Of a DNA stretch of 64,000 nt, positions 35,433-42,858 are shown one piece after another. Numbering within the stretch: position 1 is the first letter of the stretch; every line of letters begins with the position of its first letter. The position numbers and the translations under genes were made by a program. Under the pieces are notes generated by a model, which saw only the letters and a list, made by a program, of their open reading frames with translations, was not told the DNA's origin and did not search any database. Origin of the DNA: CAYRIY01 sp964424335. Its GTDB lineage: Bacteria > Bacillota > Limnochordia > DTU080 > RSA5. The stretch is from contig CAYRIY010000006.1 of NCBI GenBank assembly GCA_964424335.1, positions 1-64,000 of the forward strand. The letters run 5' to 3'.

Positions 35433-36050
35433 TCAGTCACCCTCGTTCCCTGGCTGACTGGGTCCAAGCGATCCAAAAGCAAACGAGCGCTCCACTGCCG
35501 GCACTCCAGGCTCTCGATCAAGCAACGACTCAATGCGGATCACCCGAGCTACATACGGCACCGACAGTTGGTAGCTGTGCTCGGCAATCACGTCCCAGAT
35601 GTGGAAAAGATCCTCGGTGCTCAGGTCGCCAAGCACGACTTCCAAACCCTCGTCGGGCCGAAAGACGTTGGACCACACCGCATTTAGGAGCGTAGCGGGC
35701 AGGGTTGGCGTGTCTTCGAGCGTTCGCATCATCCACCCGACGATCGTGTTTTGGAGCGAAGGGTCCTCGGCCCACGCCGTAAGCAGGAAGTGCGCTTCCA
35801 AGGGCAGCTCGCCCCTTTGTACCCGACCATTCGGGCCTCGCCGACCACCGGGCGTGCGGTTTGTCCCCTCCGCCATCACTCGATATACGAATAGTGAAAC
35901 GCCTGACTGGATGGAGCCGCTGATAAAATCCTTGGGCCCAAAGACGCGAAACTCGAGTTCGTTTCCATCGAAGTGCTCCGGCCGGTAACTCGATCGAAGG
36001 AGGCGCACGACGGCCTCTGATGCTGCTGCTATGGCACGAAACGTCGCCAA
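35433..36050 (-). CDS. DUF4255 tail-terminator protein (Afp16/Pvc16-like), first gene of the eCIS operon
   Basis: 205 residues from TTG 36050, with GAAGGA about eleven bases upstream. The DUF4255 pattern is clear: AIAAASEAVVRLLRSSYRPE, then FISGSIQSGVSLFVYRV, LPLEAHFLLTAWAEDPSLQN, IVGWMMRTLEDTP and LHIWD-like FHIWDVIAEHSYQLSVPYVA. This protein caps the distal end of tube and sheath and fixes their length. A different frame (35530-36078) is also open but is a shadow. The upstream 370 bases carry three 24-bp-spaced palindromes and no gene on this strand, so the operon promoter should be there, though I see no good sigma-A match. Confidence 0.9.
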   Translation of the reverse strand: MATFRAIAAASEAVVRLLRSSYRPEHFDGNELEFRVFGPKDFISGSIQSGVSLFVYRVMAEGTNRTPGGRRGPNGRVQRGELPLEAHFLLTAWAEDPSLQNTIVGWMMRTLEDTPTLPATLLNAVWSNVFRPDEGLEVVLGDLSTEDLFHIWDVIAEHSYQLSVPYVARVIRIESLLDREPGVPAVERSFAFGSLGPSQPGNEGD

Positions 36051-36205
36051 ACAAACGACCGTCCTTCAAAAGAGGCATCCGAAGTTAGAAACGGGGTCGA
36101 TCAACAACGTGTGATCGTAGCCGCGAACGTTAGCCGCCCAATATGGGTTGACCTTCAAAAAATGGAAAAAACAGGTCCAAGGTCCTGCCAAGGAAGCCCG
36201 GGATA

Positions 36206-36265
36206 GGACTGTAGACCCGTGTCGGGTCGGGACTATAGTCTGGCCATGGATCGGGACCAAAGTCC
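36206..36265. promoter_or_regulatory. Three DevR/NarL-type palindromes at 24-bp spacing
   Basis: GGACTGTAGACC at 36206, GGACTATAGTC at 36230 and GGACCAAAGTCC at 36254 start exactly 24 bases apart. They closely resemble the GGGACTWWAGTCCC box bound by DevR/DosR-class response regulators. The array lies between the eCIS operon (start 36050, - strand) and signal peptidase (36424, + strand), so it could control either or both. No such regulator is encoded in the window. Confidence 0.65.
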
Positions 36266-36353
36266 GACGTCGTACATCGACCAAAAAATACGACAATAAA
36301 GGTCTTTGGAACGGCGTCGAGTTCGTCGATATCAAGAGGTGATCGGCTATTTC

Positions 36354-36449
36354 ATGCGAAAATACTCGTCGACCGCTGCCCATGAAAGGCAGCAGCTTTA
36401 CGCGAGGAAGGGGGACGCACGAGGTGGCCCAACGTGCCTTGGGACATGA
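36354..36449 (+). CDS. Possible 31-codon leader ORF overlapping lepB
   Basis: ATG 36354 follows AAGAGGTGATC (36333-36343) and opens a 31-codon frame (MRKYSSTAAHERQQL at the start) that ends 26 bases inside the proposed lepB start, in another frame. The ribosome site is good, so it could couple translation to lepB, but the peptide has no recognisable features. It may equally be chance. Confidence 0.25.
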   Translation: MRKYSSTAAHERQQLYARKGDARGGPTCLGT

Positions 36450-36969
36450 GATTCTCGACTGGCTTCGCACGATTGTGATCGGAGGGGCATGCGCGGCCTT
36501 CGTGATCTTGTTTATCGCCCAATCTTACGTCGTCGAAGGCTCTTCGATGGATCCCAACATGCGCGATCGAGATCGCTTGCTGGTAGAGAAGGTCAGTTAT
36601 CGGTTGCATGAGCCCCGTCGAGGCGATGTCGTCGTCTTTCGCACCGAAAGCGAAGCGTTGATCAAGCGCGTCATCGCCGTCCCCGGCGACACGGTCCTCA
36701 TCAAGGATCACGGCGTGTACGTCAACGGGATCCGACTCGAAGAGGACTACCTCAATGACCGAATGATCGCCTACAGGCAGATCGGTCCGCTCACCGTACC
36801 CGAAGACCAGTATTATGTGCTGGGCGACAACCGAAACGTCAGCAGGGACAGCCGCGATCCGACGCTCGGATTGGTCAAGGCAGAGACCATCGTTGGGCGA
36901 GCCCTTGTTCGTTACTGGCCCTTGACCCGAGTCGGCATCATCCAGGCCTTCCGCCCCTACGGGGAGTGA
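36424..36969 (+). CDS. lepB: Signal peptidase I
   Basis: 181 residues from GTG 36424, which is preceded by AGGAAGGGGG at ten bases; the in-frame ATG 36382 has no ribosome site. One membrane anchor (about 14-34, IVIGGACAAFVILFIAQSYV) is followed by the catalytic box EGSSMDPNM with Ser41, the general-base region ALIKRVIAVPGD with Lys81, and the C-terminal box YVLGDNRNVSRDSRDPTLG. It cleaves signal peptides at the outer face of the membrane. The single anchor and short form are typical of Gram-positive SipS-type enzymes. Its 3' end overlaps the convergent AraR-type gene by 32 bases. The divergent position relative to the eCIS operon may be fortuitous. Confidence 0.95.
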   Translation: MAQRALGHEILDWLRTIVIGGACAAFVILFIAQSYVVEGSSMDPNMRDRDRLLVEKVSYRLHEPRRGDVVVFRTESEALIKRVIAVPGDTVLIKDHGVYVNGIRLEEDYLNDRMIAYRQIGPLTVPEDQYYVLGDNRNVSRDSRDPTLGLVKAETIVGRALVRYWPLTRVGIIQAFRPYGE

Positions 36970-38119
36970 CCGCATCGCTTGGCCGATGCTCACGGCGTGT
37001 GCCGCACGATTTGCGGATCACGAGGTGGGTCTCCAGCACCACGCCCTTTGAGGCTCCGCCGCCGGATCCGATCAACTCGAGGAGGAGAGCGGTCGCTCTG
37101 CGACCTATCTCCTCTTTTTGCTGCGCCACCGTCGTGAGCGGCACGTCGATGCGATCGGCAATGTCGATGTCGTCAAATCCGATCACCGCCATCTCCTCCG
37201 GAACGTGGACGCCCATCGTTCGGCACGCAGCAATGACGTCGAGCGCGACGAGGTCGTTCACGGCAAACACCGCGGTGACTCCAAGGTCGAGGAGCGTCGT
37301 CGCAAGGCCGCGATAGGCCTCATGAGCAGATTTTTCATCCATCCTGGATATTTGGGGAACAAAAACGTATAGGCTCGAGTCGTACGACAGCCCTTTTCGT
37401 TCGAACGCCTCCCGGTACCCGGCAAATCGATCCCAGACCGTATGGACGCTGAGCGGGCTCCCCGCGGCAAAAGCGATCCGCTCATGACCGTGATCGATCA
37501 AGTGCATGACCGCCTCCGCCGCCCCCTTTTGGTTGTCGGAGATCACATACGACACGTCGCTCCGCTGTAGGCGTCGGTCCATCGTGACGCACGGGATCCC
37601 ATTGAGCAAGAGCGCGTCTAGTCCGGGCAGGACGACGACTTCGTCCGTCGGAAAGATGAGCAGCCCACTGAGGCCCACGCCCGCGAGTTCCGCGATCACC
37701 TCCGCTTCCCGCCTCGCGTCGGCCCTCGAGCTTCGAAAGACAAGCTCAAACCCGCTTGCGGTCGCCGCCTGCTCCACACCTCGGATCACGTCCGAAAGGA
37801 AGTGGTCGGTGACGTACGGCACGACCAGCCCGATCAGTCCGGCGTTGACGTCCTTGGCTCCCTGTTTTTCGCCTCGATTTCTTCCCCGGCCGATGCGCAC
37901 AAACGTCCCCCGGCCCCGAAGCCGCTCCACAAACCCGCTTCGTTCCAGGTCGGCGAGGGCTTGGCGCACCGTGTGACGACTCACGAAAAACTGCTCGGAA
38001 AGCTGATGCTCAGAAGGGATGAGTTCGCCGTCCGATAGCCGCCCAGCCTCGATGTCCGATCGGAGCCGGCGACTCAATTGAATGTATAATGGAATTCCAC
38101 CGCGAGGATCCAGCCTCAT
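36938..38119 (-). CDS. AraR-type transcriptional regulator (GntR HTH fused to LacI-type sugar sensor)
   Basis: 393 residues from ATG 38119. The N-terminal 75 residues are a GntR winged helix (PLYIQLSRRLRSDIEAGRLS, GELIPSEHQLSEQFFVSRHT, VRQALADLERSGFVERLRGR). From about residue 90 a periplasmic-binding-protein fold follows, as in LacI/GalR repressors (GLIGLVVPYVTDHFLSDVIR, VSYVISDNQKGAAEAVMHLI, AVFAVNDLVALDVIAAC, MAVIGFDDIDIADRIDVPL). This architecture is that of AraR, the arabinose repressor of Bacillus. The divergent sugar-binding gene (38496) and the TTGTACGTAC operator between them suggest control of that gene and of itself. Arabinose genes also occur at 61.6-64 kb. The effector is not proven. 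Confidence 0.85.
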   Translation of the reverse strand: MRLDPRGGIPLYIQLSRRLRSDIEAGRLSDGELIPSEHQLSEQFFVSRHTVRQALADLERSGFVERLRGRGTFVRIGRGRNRGEKQGAKDVNAGLIGLVVPYVTDHFLSDVIRGVEQAATASGFELVFRSSRADARREAEVIAELAGVGLSGLLIFPTDEVVVLPGLDALLLNGIPCVTMDRRLQRSDVSYVISDNQKGAAEAVMHLIDHGHERIAFAAGSPLSVHTVWDRFAGYREAFERKGLSYDSSLYVFVPQISRMDEKSAHEAYRGLATTLLDLGVTAVFAVNDLVALDVIAACRTMGVHVPEEMAVIGFDDIDIADRIDVPLTTVAQQKEEIGRRATALLLELIGSGGGASKGVVLETHLVIRKSCGTRREHRPSDAVTPRRGGRPG

Positions 38120-38495
38120 ATTTCTAAACCCCGGTCGCGCAACATCTTGTCCAATATGGATTCATCGCCGACGACGCCGGTTCCCTTCGTGTCCACCAAA
38201 TGTGACCGCCCCTTAGAACTTGTTCGGATTTCCCAGGATTGGTTCAACCAGATTCTGAAAAAATCACCCATTCCCTGTGCAGGAACTATACGTCGTAGTC
38301 AGAATATTATCCTTGTACGTACCTTCTGTACGTATCGAGCGGCTCGAAATCAGAGTTGGACGAGCAACAATGCTCAAATCGAGGAAAGAGGGTGACACCC
38401 CGGTATATTCGCTACATGTGCCAGGCCTCACGTAGTTCAGCGACTCAAATTGACGTGGCTAAAAAAACGTCCAAAAGAACGGGAGGTTGTCATCA
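38120..38495. other. Divergent intergenic region between the AraR-type regulator and a sugar-binding protein
   Basis: 376 bases without a convincing gene. It contains the double TGTACGTA operator (38313-38337) and A/T-rich -10-like stretches (TATACG near 38288, TATTAT near 38305) but no clear paired -35 element on either strand. A 60-codon frame from 38356 lacks a ribosome site and family features. Confidence 0.6.
38313..38337. promoter_or_regulatory. AraR-like double operator
   Basis: TTGTACGTACCTT is followed directly by TCTGTACGTATCG, giving two TGTACGTA cores 13 bases apart. The core matches the TTGTACGTACAA-type operators of Bacillus AraR. It lies between the divergent AraR-type regulator and the sugar-binding gene, 159 bases upstream of the latter's start. 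Confidence 0.65.
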
Positions 38496-39782
38496 TTGCG
38501 AAATCGATTCATCGGGTTTACACTCATCGCACTGTTGATCGCGTTCGGTTCGGTAGTCGCCTTTGCGGCCCCCGTCGAGATCAGCTACTGGGGCGTCTGG
38601 GGCGGAGAGCCCGCCCAATCGATTGAAAACGACGTCATCAATGCGTTCAACGAAGCATTCGAAGGCCGGTACCGGGTCGTCGGCAGCCCCGCGGTCTCCC
38701 CTGAGCAGCTCACCACGGCCGTCATCGGGGGCGCTCCGCCGGACGTCGTCAAGGTCGACCGGTTTGAGGTAGGCTCGTACGCCTCTGCAAACGTCATCAC
38801 CCCGCTCGACGACCTGATCGCCAGGGACGGATTTTCGCTTGCCGAGTATTACCCCGCCACGAGTGATGAGGCATTCTACCAGGGCCAAACCTACGCCATT
38901 CCCTGGAATACGGACAACCGCGCCCTCTACTACAACATCAGCATGTTTGCAGAGGCGGGTCTCGATCCCAACGCGCCGCCCACTACGTGGGAACAAGTCG
39001 ATGAGTACGCTCGCGTGCTCGACCGGTGGAATCCCGACGGGACCCTTGCCCAAGGCGGGTTTGTTCCCCACTGGGGCAACTGGTACTTCCTCGGCTGGCT
39101 CTGGGCCGCCGGCGGCGAAGTGCTTAGCGAAGACAACCGCACCGTCGCGTGGAACGGCCCTGAGGGCCACAGAGCGATCAACTGGATGAAGGAAGCGCTC
39201 GACAAGTACGGCGGCGCCCCCGAGCTCGACGCCTGGAGCGGCTCGGTCACCAACGGCGCATTTTACGGTGGTCGCCTCGGCATGATGATGGACGGTTCCT
39301 GGGCCCTTGGCCACATCAAGAACATCGGCATGGAGGGCCAGTTTGGCGTCGCCAACCCGCCGCGGCCTGCCGGTCTTGAACACGAGCCGATCACCTGGTC
39401 CGGCGGATTTGCCCTGGCAATTCCGGTCGGGGTAAGCGAAGAGAAGCGTCGCGGCGCGTGGGAGTTCATCAAGTTCTACACGAGCCACTGGGCGCAAACG
39501 CAGCTTGGATCGCGCAGCGGACAGATCCCGGCGCTGCGTTCGGCCGCCACGTCTGAGGAGTTCATGAGCATCGACCCGCTCATCTACAAGTTCGTCGACC
39601 TCATGTCCTACAGCCGCTTCCGCCCTGTCATCCCGGCGGGCACACAAATGTGGCGGATCTACGTCGACCAGGTCCACTCGCTATTGACCGGCGGAGACAC
39701 GCCGCCTGAGCAGATCATGTTGCAGACTGCCGAAAATGGTCAGCAAGCCCTAGACGAGGGCTGGATGCGAGCAGGGCTGTAA
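38496..39782 (+). CDS. ABC sugar transporter substrate-binding protein (orphan 1)
   Basis: 428 residues from TTG 38496, nine bases after GGGAGG; the TTG at 38487 abuts the ribosome site and is too close. The N-terminus RNRFIGFTLIALLIAFGSVV with AFA-AP is a signal-peptidase-I type signal with no lipobox cysteine. The mature part is a family-1 solute-binding protein: ISYWGVWGGEPAQ, PDVVKVDRFEVGSYASANVI, PWNTDNRALYYNISMF, GRLGMMMDGSWALGHIKNIG and AWEFIKFYTSHWAQ. No permease or ATPase gene is adjacent, and a terminator follows directly. The AraR-type regulator and operator upstream suggest a pentose-containing ligand. Confidence 0.9.
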   Translation: MRNRFIGFTLIALLIAFGSVVAFAAPVEISYWGVWGGEPAQSIENDVINAFNEAFEGRYRVVGSPAVSPEQLTTAVIGGAPPDVVKVDRFEVGSYASANVITPLDDLIARDGFSLAEYYPATSDEAFYQGQTYAIPWNTDNRALYYNISMFAEAGLDPNAPPTTWEQVDEYARVLDRWNPDGTLAQGGFVPHWGNWYFLGWLWAAGGEVLSEDNRTVAWNGPEGHRAINWMKEALDKYGGAPELDAWSGSVTNGAFYGGRLGMMMDGSWALGHIKNIGMEGQFGVANPPRPAGLEHEPITWSGGFALAIPVGVSEEKRRGAWEFIKFYTSHWAQTQLGSRSGQIPALRSAATSEEFMSIDPLIYKFVDLMSYSRFRPVIPAGTQMWRIYVDQVHSLLTGGDTPPEQIMLQTAENGQQALDEGWMRAGL

Positions 39783-39814
39783 AAACAATTACAGTCAGAT
39801 GCGATCGATTGAGG

Positions 39815-39852
39815 GCGGTCCCGGGCGTCGATGCCCGGGACCGCAGTTTTTA
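39815..39852 (+). terminator. Rho-independent terminator after sugar-binding protein 1
   Basis: A perfect 12-bp stem (GCGGTCCCGGGC at 39815-39826, complement at 39833-39844) with a 6-base loop is followed by AGTTTTTA. The T-run is on the + strand only, so it ends the sugar-binding transcript 33 bases after its stop codon. Confidence 0.9.
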
Positions 39853-39895
39853 CATTGCGCCCTAACCTATAATCCCTCGTTTGCCAAGATCCACT

Positions 39896-41257
39896 CTATG
39901 CCGCCTGCGCCGCCTCGCCAGGCGCCTCGTGGCGCGCACTCGCCTGCCGCCACACGACGACGGATTCGATCGCCTCTCCGAGGCAGTAGACGAAGGCGCC
40001 CACGACCGCTGCGTCCCAAGGAAACAGGGCTGAAGCCGGTCCAAACGCAATGTAGATCGCCACTGCAACGGTGGCTAAGTTTGCCACTTTGGCGTACCCG
40101 ATGATCGACGTGCGCCGCCGGAGCATGAGCATGCCCCAATACGCCTCTCGCCAAGCGGCCACGGCCGGCTGTATAGCGAAGACGGTGATCGTTTGCAAGG
40201 CGATCTCCCCTACGAGTTCCGGAATCCCCATAAGGGTCATGACGACGAAGCGACCGACAGGACTCTGTGCGAATAGGAGCATGAGCGTCCCGATCACAAA
40301 CCCCGTAGCGATCGAGAAGTTCCGCACCCGGCGCCAGTTCGGGTCGCTCGCATCCTTTACAAAGACCAGTGTGCATTGGTGGACCATCGACGTTCCACCG
40401 GCGAGCAAGACGAGAAGTCCAAGCGCGACGCCATAGGCGGCGAGCGAAATCGTAGGCGACGCGCTCTTTCCGACACCGCTTTGGATCAGCGGGTGCATCC
40501 ACCCGGCAATCCAGATCATGACCGCGAGCGGCGCAAAGAAGCGGGCAATCACAGGCAATGCCACGGGTTCGTCGCCCTTTCTTGGAATCGCGTGCGCCGC
40601 GCGGGTAAGCGACCCAAATCTCTTGATGAGGTACGCGCCCAAGAAGCTTCCCTCGATGCCAAGTCCCAAGACCCACGCAATCGAGCCGACGATGAGGCCG
40701 GGCAAAGAGCCCGTGATGAGGAAGATTCCAAGGAAGAGCATGACGGCGACCGTCCGCACCGCAAGGCCGACGGGCATCATCGCGGCGCCCCGATGGCTGA
40801 TGGCGAGCCCATGCACGATATTGCGGAACGTCTCCACAATGGGAAGCAAAAAGACGATGAACAAGCCGCGCGAGGCGAGCGAGAGCTCTTCGCCGGACGA
40901 GAGTCCCACGCGTCCGAGCGCCCAAGCCCCGAGGGGCGTGAACGCCATAATGAGCAAAACCGCCACGAAACAGGCCGTCATGCCCCATACAAATCTCAAC
41001 ACATTTCCAAAGCTATCTTTGCCGTCGACCAAAGCCACGACCATCTGCCTCACGGTGTTGGTCGGGGCCTTGACGGCGTTGACGAGCGCTTGGAGAACTG
41101 CGTACGCGGCGAGATTCACTTCGGGGGCGGGTAGCCGGGCCAAGGTGGCGCTTGTCAGCGTGTGTGAGATTGCGATCATGAAGGGCGTGACGCCTAGGGG
41201 AATAAAAAAGCGGGCAATTTGACCGTAAGTGACCGGCCTTTCCGACGATGGCCGCAA
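39896..41257 (-). CDS. MATE/MOP-superfamily-like integral membrane transporter
   Basis: 453 residues from TTG 41257, preceded by AAAGAGGGATC. About twelve hydrophobic segments are spread along the chain. The opening YGQIARFFIPLGVTPFMIA, with SHTLTSATLARLPAPEVNLA and then NTVRQMVVALVDGKDSF, resembles the ANKH-like/MATE-like branch of the multidrug/oligosaccharidyl-lipid/polysaccharide exporters found in Bacillota. The second half repeats the pattern (ARFFAPLAVMIWIAGWMHPL, ISLAAYGVALGLLVLLAGG). The substrate is unknown. It is convergent with sugar-binding protein 1 and divergent from sugar-binding protein 2, and shows no operon partner. Confidence 0.7.
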   Translation of the reverse strand: MRPSSERPVTYGQIARFFIPLGVTPFMIAISHTLTSATLARLPAPEVNLAAYAVLQALVNAVKAPTNTVRQMVVALVDGKDSFGNVLRFVWGMTACFVAVLLIMAFTPLGAWALGRVGLSSGEELSLASRGLFIVFLLPIVETFRNIVHGLAISHRGAAMMPVGLAVRTVAVMLFLGIFLITGSLPGLIVGSIAWVLGLGIEGSFLGAYLIKRFGSLTRAAHAIPRKGDEPVALPVIARFFAPLAVMIWIAGWMHPLIQSGVGKSASPTISLAAYGVALGLLVLLAGGTSMVHQCTLVFVKDASDPNWRRVRNFSIATGFVIGTLMLLFAQSPVGRFVVMTLMGIPELVGEIALQTITVFAIQPAVAAWREAYWGMLMLRRRTSIIGYAKVANLATVAVAIYIAFGPASALFPWDAAVVGAFVYCLGEAIESVVVWRQASARHEAPGEAAQAA

Positions 41258-41463
41258 CGCAGGATCCCTCTTTAGACTGGGTGATATCAGACAGAGGGGT
41301 ATTCAAGTCGACAGCCCGCACTCCCTGTCAGTTGCCCGTGGGACGCCCAAATTCGCCTGATCCGAGCAACTGCGGCATGTACCTCCATCGATTTCAGAGG
41401 AAGATCGCACTTTATACGGAAATTTGCCATTAGTCACACTACACTTGACTGGGGGATGTACAC

Positions 41464-42759
41464 GTGCCGATCATCAAGCGAACCGGAACGCTCGCCCTTG
41501 TCCTGACGATGCTCATGGTTCTCCTCGCGTTGCCCGGTCAGGGCGCGGAGCGTAAGCTCACGGTCGGAATCATCTGGGGACCGACCGGCGCCGAATCTGC
41601 AGGGTTCGTACCAGCCGCGGAAGCGTTTCAAGCAATTTACCCGGACGTCGAAGTCGAGTTCCTATGGACCACCTCCCTCGGCGACTTCGTCTCCGATGCC
41701 GCCACTGCCAAGGTGATCAATATGATCGTCGGGGGCCTTCCGCCCGACATCGTCATGGTGAGCGGCCAAAACGTGCCGCAATACGCCGTCGAGGGCTTCC
41801 TCCACCCCATCGACAGGTACGTCCAGGCGGATGGGCTGAATCCGCAGGACTTCGTTCCCCCGGCCTGGAGCCAGACGTTTTGGGACGGCCGTCAGTACGC
41901 AATGACGCTGCAGGTTGATCCAAATTTTGCACTCGTTTGGAACAAGGATATCTTTAGCCAGTCGGGACTCGATCCTGAGCGCGGACCGGAAACGCTTGCC
42001 GAATGGGAGGAGTACTTTCGGACGCTCACCCGGATCGACGGCGAGGGCATCGTCACGCAGATCGCGCAGCGGCCTTGGGACGTCTACGGATCTGCCAACA
42101 CCACCTTTACCTGGGGCTGGGTATTTGGCGGAGCGTTTTACGACTACGAAAACCAGCGGGTCACGGCGGCAGACCCTAGAAACGTCGAGGCCGTCGAATT
42201 CATCCGGGACTACCACCAGCGCTACAACGCGTCGCTCGGCGGCGACATCAGCTTCCCCGGCGGCAACGAAGCGATGCGCTTCGCAGTGACATCAAACCTC
42301 CTCCAATGGAGGACCAACTTCCCCGACATCCCGCTGGGCGCCGGGTTTGAGCCGTACAAAGCCGACACCGGCAGCCCCAACCCGTCCTGGATCGGGGGCT
42401 GGGCCATGGCGATCCTCGAGGAGAGCCAAAACAAAGATCTGGCCTGGGAGTTTCTGAAGTTCATCACCGCTTCCGAAGAAGGCACCTATGCCTTCGCCAA
42501 GCCATCGGGGTGGATTCCCGCGTACTTGCGCTCCCCCATCATGGCCGACTTCATGGAGGATCCGCACCTGTCGGTGTACCTGCAGATTGCCCAGAGCGCC
42601 CGATTTGTGCGACCTGCCATGCCCGTCATCTCGACGTACATGACGGAGCTCGGCAGCGCCCTGGACCAAGTGCTGCAAGGGACCGTTCAGCCGGCCGACG
42701 CGCTGCGATTCGTCGAGCAGATCGTGCAGCAGGAGCAAGACCGAGTGCTTGCCCGCTAG
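41464..42759 (+). CDS. ABC sugar transporter substrate-binding protein (orphan 2)
   Basis: 431 residues from GTG 41464, seven bases after GGGGGA. The signal sequence (TGTLALVLTMLMVLLALPGQ, cut near GQGAE) lacks a lipobox. The mature protein shows the family-1 solute-binding layout: TVGIIWGPTGAES, a hinge region GGLPPDIVMVSGQNVPQYAV, MTLQVDPNFALVWNKDIFSQ, FTWGWVFGGAFYDYENQRV and DLAWEFLKFITASEEGTYAF. As with orphan 1, no permease genes accompany it. Its ligand cannot be deduced. The 206-base upstream region shows no obvious operator palindrome or sigma-A promoter. Confidence 0.88.
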   Translation: MPIIKRTGTLALVLTMLMVLLALPGQGAERKLTVGIIWGPTGAESAGFVPAAEAFQAIYPDVEVEFLWTTSLGDFVSDAATAKVINMIVGGLPPDIVMVSGQNVPQYAVEGFLHPIDRYVQADGLNPQDFVPPAWSQTFWDGRQYAMTLQVDPNFALVWNKDIFSQSGLDPERGPETLAEWEEYFRTLTRIDGEGIVTQIAQRPWDVYGSANTTFTWGWVFGGAFYDYENQRVTAADPRNVEAVEFIRDYHQRYNASLGGDISFPGGNEAMRFAVTSNLLQWRTNFPDIPLGAGFEPYKADTGSPNPSWIGGWAMAILEESQNKDLAWEFLKFITASEEGTYAFAKPSGWIPAYLRSPIMADFMEDPHLSVYLQIAQSARFVRPAMPVISTYMTELGSALDQVLQGTVQPADALRFVEQIVQQEQDRVLAR

Positions 42760-42769
42760 CTTCTAGCGC

Positions 42770-42807
42770 CGAGTTGCGACGCACATCCCGTCGCCCGACT
42801 CGATTTT
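42770..42807. terminator. Putative terminator between convergent genes
   Basis: CGAGT-GCGACG (42770-42781) pairs with CGTCGC-ACTCG (42789-42802) with small internal asymmetries, followed by ATTTTC on the + strand. It lies between the convergent sugar-binding and YheC/D genes. The T-run is short, so the call is tentative. Confidence 0.5.
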
Positions 42808-42858
42808 CGGGGCGCTTCGGATCGGCATCTCCCGCCTGGTCCGAGGCGTCCCGGCCGC

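Noticed and set aside
35530..36078. 182-codon frame beginning upstream of the DUF4255 gene
   Set aside because: Out of frame with the DUF4255 motifs, and its protein has no family features.
36148..36342. 64-codon frame across the palindrome array
   Set aside because: No ribosome site, lysine-rich chance composition and overlap with a regulatory array.
38493..39677. 394-codon open frame on the - strand
   Set aside because: Antisense shadow of sugar-binding protein 1, whose family motifs and ribosome site are clear.
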